Source of the DNA: an uncultured Holophagaceae bacterium
Lineage (GTDB): Bacteria; Acidobacteriota; Holophagae; Holophagales; Holophagaceae
Direction of reading: 5' to 3'
Assembly: GCA_903876615.1 (NCBI GenBank)
Contig: CAIRAS010000421.1
Span: forward strand, 1-9,322
Length of the DNA stretch: 9,322 nt
The position numbers were made by a program, and so were the translations under genes. A model generated the notes under the pieces. The model was given only the letters and a program-made list of their open reading frames with translations. It was not told the origin of the DNA and did no database searches. Shown here one piece after another: positions 1 through 6,040 of the stretch (positions are counted from its first letter, which is position 1; each line of letters begins with the position of its first letter).

Positions 1-948
1 CTCCACGCGGCGGTTGTTCTGGCTGCCCTGCTTCACGATCATGTTCTGGATGAGCGGCACGGTGATGGAGGCCTGGTCACAGATGTAGAGCGGCATCTGG
101 ACCAGCGCGTCACGGCTCTCCAGGACCTTCTCCATCTGGCCTGAGGCTCGGCCGGACTGGAGGTCCTTCATGTTGGTCTGGCTCTGGGCCGCGAGCAGGC
201 GCAGGAAGACCTCCTCGTGGCTCATCTCGAGGCTGAAGAAGGCGCCGCAGTGACCTCCCACTCGGGCCGCGTTGAGAACCCAGTTCAGGGCCAGGGCGGT
301 CTTGCCGATGCCAGGCCGCGCCGCGAGCACGATGAGGTTGCCCGGCTGGAAGCCCTGGGTCAGGTCGTCGAAGCGGCTGAAGCCCACCCGGATGCCGGTG
401 GAGAGGCGGCCTTCCATGCGGTCGGACAGGCGGACCATGGCATCGTCCGCGATGGACTGGATCGGCAGCAGGCCCTTGGTCTTGGCATCTCCCTGCGCAA
501 GCTGGAACAGGCTCTGGGCCGTGAGGTCCACGAGCACTTCCGGCGCCTCGTCTTCCTCGGCCGCCTGCCGGACCAGCTGGGCGCCAAGGTGGACCAGGCG
601 GCGCAGCTTGGCCTTGCGGCGGATGACATTGGCCAGGACCTGTGGCCGTTCGACGTCCTCGGCCATCAGGATGTCGGTGAGACCCGTGAAACCGCCCACC
701 TTGTTCAGGCTGTCGTCCTGATCAAGGGCGTCCTTCAGGGTGAGGGAATTCACCTCGACCTGGGCTTCGATCAGGGTCTTCAGGGCCCGGAAAACCGCCC
801 GGTGAGCGGGGTGGACAAAGTCCTCCTCCACCAGGGTGAACACAGCTTCACTGGCGACGAAGCCTGCCCCGGGGGCACAGCAGGTCGCCAGGAACGACCG
901 CTCAGCATCGATATCTTCCGGGAGTCGTTCCGGAAGCCAGTCCGCCAT
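1..948 (-). CDS. dnaB: Replicative DNA helicase DnaB (N-terminal 316 residues, 3' end outside window)
   Basis: DnaB is the hexameric replicative helicase that unwinds DNA at the fork and recruits primase. The frame is open from the ATG at 948 to the left edge; the usual family length is about 440-470 residues, so roughly 130-150 are missing. Residues 9-100 match the DnaB N-terminal domain (DAERSFL near 15, EEDFVHPAHRAVF near 41-53, VGGF near 88). After a linker, the RecA-like domain begins with GFSRFDDL and GFQPGNLIVLAARPGIGKT; Walker A is at about 210-217 with Lys216-Thr217. FFSLEMS (the H1a region with the catalytic Glu) follows. Walker B, the DNA-binding loops and the arginine finger lie outside the window. 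The start is supported by a CAGGAG ribosome binding site 6 nt upstream. The gene lies 16 nt downstream of the lipoprotein gene on the same strand, so co-transcription is likely. The last visible stretch is less typical than the rest (see findings). Confidence 0.95.
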   Translation of the reverse strand, partial: MADWLPERLPEDIDAERSFLATCCAPGAGFVASEAVFTLVEEDFVHPAHRAVFRALKTLIEAQVEVNSLTLKDALDQDDSLNKVGGFTGLTDILMAEDVERPQVLANVIRRKAKLRRLVHLGAQLVRQAAEEDEAPEVLVDLTAQSLFQLAQGDAKTKGLLPIQSIADDAMVRLSDRMEGRLSTGIRVGFSRFDDLTQGFQPGNLIVLAARPGIGKTALALNWVLNAARVGGHCGAFFSLEMSHEEVFLRLLAAQSQTNMKDLQSGRASGQMEKVLESRDALVQMPLYICDQASITVPLIQNMIVKQGSQNNRRVE

Positions 949-954
949 GTTCCA

Positions 955-960
955 CTCCTG
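955..960 (-). promoter_or_regulatory. Ribosome binding site of dnaB
   Basis: Read on the minus strand this is CAGGAG, a near-perfect Shine-Dalgarno, 6 nt before the ATG at 948. It lies within the 16-nt gap after the lipoprotein stop codon. It fixes the dnaB start and shows that dnaB has its own translation signal although there is no room for a separate promoter outside the upstream coding region. Confidence 0.8.
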
Positions 961-964
961 CTGA

Positions 965-3900
965 TCAGAGCCCAGGGGGAGTGTAGCCGCCGCCGGTGAC
1001 ATCCACGAAGATTGGGTTGGTCACGGCGATGGGATACAGGCCCTTCATGATCTTGTTCCAGGGGGTTCCGGCCCGGTAGACGCCCGTGGTGCTCCGGGCG
1101 ACACCGGCCTCCACCACCAGCCAGGCATCCTTGCCCACGGGCATGGGCACGGTGACCGTGGCAGTGCGGAGCCTGAAGTCATCCACAGAAGCCGTGAAGC
1201 TGCTCAGAGGCACCGGGATGGGCGTGCTCGAGCCGTTCACTACCACGCGCACCTCGTCCACGGGCACCCAGTCAGGGGCATAGAGGGCGATGGTCAGGGA
1301 CACGCTGGTCGCGGGGCCCGGCACCAGACCACCCGGACCGACACCACTCACCGAGACATCCACCATGGGACCGGTGGAGGCTACCGCAGCGCCACTGCGA
1401 AGGGCGGTGAGAACCGGCGTGAGGGCTCCCTGGCTGAGCGTCGCTGTGCCGATCTTCAGGTAGGTCCTGGCAAGACCCACAGGCGTGTCCAGACTGTAGC
1501 GGGCCGAGGAGAGCCCCAGCCCCTTGGTGAAAGCCGTCGGTGTCTGCTGGTTCAGCAGGGCATACCAGTCGTCGCGGACCGCCGTAAATTCGGCCATCCA
1601 GGTTGTTGGGTTGGCAGGATCAAAGCCCTCGCCACGCAGGAGCTCCAGGGCGTCGAAGTCTCCGATGCGCTTGCCGAGCGCAGCCGGGCCAGTCGCGGTC
1701 CACCAGGCATTGACGCCGGTGCCCAGAGCCACGGTGCGGTTGAAGCCGCGGACTGTAAACAGGCCGCCGGGGCCGCGGGGCCGATGGATGACGGTATAGC
1801 TGCCTTCGGCCTGGGTGATGAAGTCCGCCAGGTTCCAACCCTTGGAAGGACGGGCGCCGCCATTCCGGTCGGTGGTGGGGGCGGGCGTGAAGAGGGCGGT
1901 GGCGAATCCGTCGCCGAGGGCGGCGCTGCGGGCGCCGACCACGAAGGGGTCACTGCCGATGGGCGCCCGCTGGGCGTCGGTGACCAGGAGCGTGTTGTCA
2001 ATCTCGGACCGGAAGTCCGCCTGGAGGGCCGCCGGATCCGTGAGGGAGTCTTCTTCCGTGCGGGTGACGACCTGGACGCCCTCAGCCACGGCTGAGCTGA
2101 GCAGCTCGCCGGGATTGAAGCCACCCGTGGTGGCCTGGGTGGGTCCGGGAACATCGAAGCTGGTCCAGCCCGTGGGCAGGGAGGGCGGCGCCACCACGAA
2201 GCCATGAGACGTGTCGTTCTGACCCTCGAAGGCCTTCACCGGTATGGAGTCCAGGTGGGACAGAGGACCCCGGGTGGCATAGGCGACATAGTTCCCAGCG
2301 GGGAAATACATCGAGGTGGCGGCTGCCGTGACCCCAAAGGCCGTGCCAAATACCTGGTTTCCGGCGGTGTACTGGTAGGCACCGTAGTTCGTCCCGACCG
2401 CGAGCTTGCCCTTGAGGATCTCGTTGTAGGCGCTGGCGAGCCGACGGACGCGCTGCATGTTGGGATCGGCGACGCCAATGCCCTGCAGAGTGATGCGCAG
2501 CGGGTTGATGCCCGCAAATTCCAGCGTCCCAGACTGGCGGGCTGAGAAGGTGTGGGGAGTCTGAGTCTGCCGGAGGACGTTCCCGGAGCCGTCAATGACC
2601 TGATCTCGTTCGGGACTGATGGCCTCGAGCACCTGCCAATTCTGGGTCTTGGAAGGGGTCATGGGGGTGGCGAGGGCGGGACGGGTAGTATCCAGGGTGT
2701 TTGTTCCCAGATAGAGCGGGGAGCTCTGCTGGAGGCTGTTCCGGGCTGTAATCCGGTACCGCTGCGACTGCCCGCTGGTGCCATCGGGGATGGCCGGCAG
2801 GAACATCCCGATGCTGGAGATGCCGGCCGCGATGTCGGTGGGTTCCCGCCACTCCACCCGCTCCAGTCGCCAGTTGGCGGGCTGGTTGGCCGGGCTGGTG
2901 GGGTCACTCAGGTTGAAAGCCTGGCTACCGGTGTAGGTGTAGCGCTCGAACCTGAACTCAGCCTGGAGCGGACCACCCCGGACGGCGGTCCCGGAGCTGG
3001 TGTAGGCCAGGTAGCCCACATCCTCGGTCCGGAAACCGGCCCGGGCCTGGGTCATCAGCGTGAAGAGCGTGGTGGTCTGGGCCGGCAGGGAGCCGACAGA
3101 GCTGGCCCCGCCGGTGACGTAGAGGCGGCGGTGGTAGCTGACCGACTGGCCCGTCGCAAGGTTCGCCACCGCGGGGCTGCCCACCACGAGCCGACCGGGG
3201 AACTTCGGACGGTTCTCCGTGAGGGCCTGCTGCGGGTCCGAAGCCACCAGGACGCTGTCGACGCCCAGCGGAAGGATGCCCAGGGAAGCGTGATAGTCGC
3301 TGGTGTTGGCGGCCGACTCGGCGCCCATGAGGCCGACCATGGGGGCGACCACACTGCTGGTCAGCGGGGCGGAGAAGTCCGAACCCGGGATTTCGACCCC
3401 CCAGGTGCTGAGAGGCGCGCCCGTGAAGGTGGAGATTGCGGGCACCACGAAGCGGAGACCGCCTCCCCGCTGGGCGAGGTAGTCCCCAACATTTCGCAAC
3501 GGTAGGGTAGCCCCGCTCCCGTTGGTCAGCGTGGTCTCCAGCAGGAAGAAGGCATCAGCCTTGTTCAGGGTGATCCGGTGCACCACCGACACCCCAGTGA
3601 CCCGGCCCAGGGCGTCCTTCGCCGCGCCCAGCTTGCCCTTGGTGTCCAGCAGTCCCCCCTGCATCTCAAGGTAGACCGAGCCCCCGTTGGAGGAGGGCGT
3701 GAACCGGTCGATGACCACGGGCAGGTCCGGATCCTGGTTGGCCACCAGCCCCAGCCGCTCCACCAGATCAGTGGGCATGGGAACTCGGTGGAAGCTCTGG
3801 TCCAGGGCGATGGAGCCCACGTCCAGGATCGCGCCTCCCGAAGCCGCACCCAGCTGGCCCTCGCGGTCCCCGTAGACCGCGCCATCCACGGCGAGGTGGA

Positions 3901-4138
3901 CACTGTCGTTGCCCAGGTAATAGTCGCCGGGACCGGCCGTGGCCTTCAGGCCCGAGACGCGGTCGCCGCCGACCACAGCAATCTCTTCCACCACCACGTC
4001 GGGCCGGGAAATCCCCGTAGCCCGGAAGCAGCCCAGGCTGCCAGCGGCCAGGACCAGCGCAAGCGGTGCCAAGACCTGGAGGGTGCCGGAAAGGGGGGTC
4101 CGGGAGGGGGCGACGGCGGGACGGAGGCGCATGATCAT
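965..4138 (-). CDS. Large predicted lipoprotein related to CehA/McbA-type PHP metallohydrolases, with a degenerate metal site
   Basis: 1057 residues from the ATG at 4138; a TTG at 4141 and an in-frame ATG at 4132 are alternative starts, and none has a strong Shine-Dalgarno. Residues 5-37 form a signal peptide with a basic start and hydrophobic core ending in SLGC, which fits the broad lipobox pattern, so lipidation at Cys37 and export are likely. The N-terminal half begins with GPGDYYLGNDSVHLAVDG (about 69-86), an all-beta region seen ahead of PHP domains in this family. The C-terminal third follows the PHP/CehA layout: FDVPGPTQ (661-668) where HxH is expected, ELLSSAVAEGVQVV then TRTEED where TDH is expected (692-697), IHRPRGPGG (784-792), FDALELL, RDDWYALLNQ, STGPMVDVSVSG, and a C-terminal TNPIFVDV motif. 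The ligand residues are mostly replaced, so catalysis as in CehA (carbaryl hydrolase) is doubtful. Substrate unknown. First gene of a likely operon with dnaB. Confidence 0.8.
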   Translation of the reverse strand: MIMRLRPAVAPSRTPLSGTLQVLAPLALVLAAGSLGCFRATGISRPDVVVEEIAVVGGDRVSGLKATAGPGDYYLGNDSVHLAVDGAVYGDREGQLGAASGGAILDVGSIALDQSFHRVPMPTDLVERLGLVANQDPDLPVVIDRFTPSSNGGSVYLEMQGGLLDTKGKLGAAKDALGRVTGVSVVHRITLNKADAFFLLETTLTNGSGATLPLRNVGDYLAQRGGGLRFVVPAISTFTGAPLSTWGVEIPGSDFSAPLTSSVVAPMVGLMGAESAANTSDYHASLGILPLGVDSVLVASDPQQALTENRPKFPGRLVVGSPAVANLATGQSVSYHRRLYVTGGASSVGSLPAQTTTLFTLMTQARAGFRTEDVGYLAYTSSGTAVRGGPLQAEFRFERYTYTGSQAFNLSDPTSPANQPANWRLERVEWREPTDIAAGISSIGMFLPAIPDGTSGQSQRYRITARNSLQQSSPLYLGTNTLDTTRPALATPMTPSKTQNWQVLEAISPERDQVIDGSGNVLRQTQTPHTFSARQSGTLEFAGINPLRITLQGIGVADPNMQRVRRLASAYNEILKGKLAVGTNYGAYQYTAGNQVFGTAFGVTAAATSMYFPAGNYVAYATRGPLSHLDSIPVKAFEGQNDTSHGFVVAPPSLPTGWTSFDVPGPTQATTGGFNPGELLSSAVAEGVQVVTRTEEDSLTDPAALQADFRSEIDNTLLVTDAQRAPIGSDPFVVGARSAALGDGFATALFTPAPTTDRNGGARPSKGWNLADFITQAEGSYTVIHRPRGPGGLFTVRGFNRTVALGTGVNAWWTATGPAALGKRIGDFDALELLRGEGFDPANPTTWMAEFTAVRDDWYALLNQQTPTAFTKGLGLSSARYSLDTPVGLARTYLKIGTATLSQGALTPVLTALRSGAAVASTGPMVDVSVSGVGPGGLVPGPATSVSLTIALYAPDWVPVDEVRVVVNGSSTPIPVPLSSFTASVDDFRLRTATVTVPMPVGKDAWLVVEAGVARSTTGVYRAGTPWNKIMKGLYPIAVTNPIFVDVTGGGYTPPGL

Positions 4139-4203
4139 CAACGGGTCTCGATGGAAGTCTCGAACGGGAACGGAGGTCCGTGGGTCTTGGCGGACGAAAG
4201 GTC

Positions 4204-4209
4204 TATGCT
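4204..4209 (+). promoter_or_regulatory. Candidate -10 box (TATGCT) for sanA-thiolase, possibly leaderless
   Basis: TATGCT fits the TAnnnT -10 pattern and ends 8 nt before the sanA ATG, which would place transcription initiation at or within about 2 nt of the start codon. There is no Shine-Dalgarno at a normal distance; GAAAGG at 4196-4201 is too far away and would lie upstream of the transcript. No convincing -35 is seen at 16-18 nt spacing. The same bases read on the minus strand give TAGCAT (4205-4210), also TAnnnT, so the element could fire in both directions. The remainder of the 79-nt gap (4139-4217) shows no other clear signal. This is a pattern match only. Confidence 0.35.
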
Positions 4210-4217
4210 AACTCACG

Positions 4218-4901
4218 ATGTCCATCTCCGCCTTCCTTCATCGCTGCTGGCAACACCGGTGGCCCCTGATCCTGGTCCCAGCGATGCTCCTCCTCGGAGA
4301 TCTGCTCTGGACTCTGGTTAGGTTCCCCGCGATGCACCATTTGCAGATCTATCCCGCCGACCAGCTGCCCGTGGTGGGCGGGCCGGTGCTGGTGCTGGGC
4401 GCTGGCGTCTATGGGGACGGGGAGCCCACCTCGATCCTGGAAGGTCGGCTGCGCACCGCCCACGAGCTCTACCGGGCCGGCAAGGTGCGCTGGTTCCTGG
4501 TGTCCGGGGACAACCGCCACCCCACCTACAACGAGCCCCAGGCCATGCGCCGCTGGCTGGTCCGGCAAGGCGTGCCGCCCACCCGCATCGTCAGCGACTA
4601 CGCCGGACTGCGCACCTGGGACAGCCTCCGCCGCGCCCAGGTCGTTTTCGGCCAGCGCCAGGCGGTGATCGTCACCTCAGACTTCCACCTTCCCCGGGCA
4701 CTCTACCTGGCGGACCAGATCGGACTCCAGGCCTGGGGCGTCCCGGCCCGGACCGACGATCGTCCCTGGGAGAGCCGGGTGCGGTTCTGGGGGCGCGAAT
4801 ACGTCGCCCGGCACCTGGCCCTCTGGAACGCCTGGTTCCCACCCGATGCCCGTCTCGGCCCCCGGGAACCCACCCCCGACGACTGGGACCCCGAACCATG
4901 A
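4218..4901 (+). CDS. sanA: SanA/YdcF-family (DUF218) inner-membrane protein
   Basis: 227 residues, close to the 239 of E. coli SanA. SanA is an inner-membrane protein linked to the envelope permeability barrier (vancomycin exclusion at high temperature in E. coli); its biochemical activity is unknown. A single membrane segment lies at about 15-34, with the rest probably periplasmic. DUF218 landmarks in order: VLVLGAGVYGDGEPT (57-71), GKVRWFLVSGDN (88-99), YNEPQAMRRWLV (104-115), DYAGLRTWDS (127-136), VIVTSDFHLPRAL (150-162). The SGDN, YNEP, DYAG-RT and FH-RA signatures match SanA more closely than YdcF, as does the C-terminal REY-ARHLAL then LGP. An in-frame TAA at 4209 makes the ATG at 4218 the first possible start. 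No Shine-Dalgarno is present. The stop overlaps the thiolase start (ATGA), implying translational coupling. Confidence 0.9.
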   Translation: MSISAFLHRCWQHRWPLILVPAMLLLGDLLWTLVRFPAMHHLQIYPADQLPVVGGPVLVLGAGVYGDGEPTSILEGRLRTAHELYRAGKVRWFLVSGDNRHPTYNEPQAMRRWLVRQGVPPTRIVSDYAGLRTWDSLRRAQVVFGQRQAVIVTSDFHLPRALYLADQIGLQAWGVPARTDDRPWESRVRFWGREYVARHLALWNAWFPPDARLGPREPTPDDWDPEP

Positions 4902-6040
4902 GACCCACCTGTGAAGTGCTCATCCTGGCAGCCCGGCGTCTGCCCCAGGGTAGCTATGGCGGCAGCCTGGCAGGACGGGGTGCCGTCCCGCTCGGTCAGA
5001 CCGTGGTGGAGGTCCTCACCGCAGACCCGGCCCTGCCCCCCCCGGCGCGCCTGCTCTGGGGCATGGCCCGGAGCCACACCCAGGGCATGAACCCCGCCCG
5101 CACCCTGGCGCTCAGGGCCGGGCTGGCCCAGGACACGGCCGCCTTTACGGTCAACATGGCCTGCGGCTCGAGCCTCCAGACGGTCATCCTCGCCGCCCAG
5201 CAGCTGGCGGAGCCCGGCTCGGGCCCCGTGCTGGCGGGCGGCAGCGAAGCCATGTCGGACACGCCCCACCTGGTGCCGGGGCTGCGCTGGGGCTTCCGCA
5301 TGGGGCACCGCCAGCTGCCGGACGTCATGCACCAGGATGGCCTGCGCTGCCCGGTGACCGGACTGCTCATGGGCGAGACCATCGAACAGCTGGCCCGGAA
5401 GCGCGGGATCACCCGCCTGGAGGCCGATGCCTGGGCTGCCGAGAGCCACCGGCGCGCCGCCCAGGCCGATTTCACGGCCGAGCTGGCCGCGCATCCGGCC
5501 CTGGACCACGACGAGTGCGTCCGTCCCGACGTCACGCCGGAGCGTCTGGCCCGCCTGGCCCCCGTCTTCGACCCCGAGGGCCAGATCACCGCCGGCAATG
5601 CCTCGGCCCTCTCGGATGGAGCGGCAGCCCTGCTTCTGGGCCGCCGGGACCACGCCGACGATGCGCTCCCCCTGGCGCGGATCCTGGGCTGGAGCGAAGC
5701 CGGTGTGGATCCCCTGGATATGGGGGAAGCCCCCGTGCCAGCGGTGCAGCGCCTGCTGGCTGCCCATGGGATGACCGTGGCCGACATCGACCTCTGGGAG
5801 CTGAACGAGGCCTTTGCCACCCAGCTGCTCGTCTGTCAGCGACAGCTGGGACTTCCGCCGGACCGCCTGAACGTGGCCGGGGGCGGGGTGGCGCTGGGGC
5901 ACCCCATCGGTGCCACGGGCGCCCGGATCATCTGCACCCTCATCCACCAGCTGCGGCGGCGGGGCGGCGGCCTGGGCGTGGCCACCCTCGGCATCGGCGG
6001 AGGCCTGGGCCTTGCGTTGCTGATCGAGACCCTGCCTTAG
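4898..6040 (+). CDS. Thiolase (acetyl-CoA C-acyltransferase family) lacking the C-terminal catalytic Cys
   Basis: 380 residues, slightly shorter than the usual 390 or so. Thiolases cleave 3-ketoacyl-CoA with CoA or run the reverse Claisen condensation. Family landmarks: GSYGGSLAG (18-26), GMNPAR then LALRAGL (63-76), VNMACGSSLQT with the nucleophile at Cys89, GGSEAMSDTPH, LRWGFRMGH, GNASALSDGAAALLL, LNEAFA (302-307) and GGGVALGHPIGATGAR with His335. Where the family has CxGGGxG carrying the second catalytic Cys (Cys378 in Zoogloea PhaA), this protein reads TLGIGGGLG, with Gly365 (codon GGC at 5990-5992). The frame is otherwise intact, so either the chemistry is altered or impaired, or another residue serves as base. 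Degradative versus biosynthetic role cannot be told from sequence, and no other beta-oxidation or PHB gene is adjacent. It shares an ATGA overlap with sanA, and its TAG stop overlaps the stop of the convergent gene. Confidence 0.9.
   Translation: MRPTCEVLILAARRLPQGSYGGSLAGRGAVPLGQTVVEVLTADPALPPPARLLWGMARSHTQGMNPARTLALRAGLAQDTAAFTVNMACGSSLQTVILAAQQLAEPGSGPVLAGGSEAMSDTPHLVPGLRWGFRMGHRQLPDVMHQDGLRCPVTGLLMGETIEQLARKRGITRLEADAWAAESHRRAAQADFTAELAAHPALDHDECVRPDVTPERLARLAPVFDPEGQITAGNASALSDGAAALLLGRRDHADDALPLARILGWSEAGVDPLDMGEAPVPAVQRLLAAHGMTVADIDLWELNEAFATQLLVCQRQLGLPPDRLNVAGGGVALGHPIGATGARIICTLIHQLRRRGGGLGVATLGIGGGLGLALLIETLP

Noticed and set aside
217..999. Plus-strand open frame (260 codons) across the start of dnaB
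   Set aside because: Overlaps the strongly supported DnaB Walker A and N-terminal domain on the opposite strand; no motif of its own.
2552..3505. Plus-strand open frame (317 codons), and another at 3578-4321, opposite the lipoprotein gene
   Set aside because: GC-rich shadow frames with no domain signal; the minus-strand protein carries a signal peptide and family motifs across the same stretch.
5036..5043. Run of eight C in the thiolase gene as a possible phase-variation or frameshift site
   Set aside because: The frame continues correctly through it (Pro47-Pro48-Pro49) and thiolase motifs are in frame on both sides; a C8 run is unremarkable in GC-rich DNA.
4703..5947. Minus-strand open frame (414 codons) opposite sanA and the thiolase
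   Set aside because: No family resemblance, and it spans two well-supported genes on the other strand.
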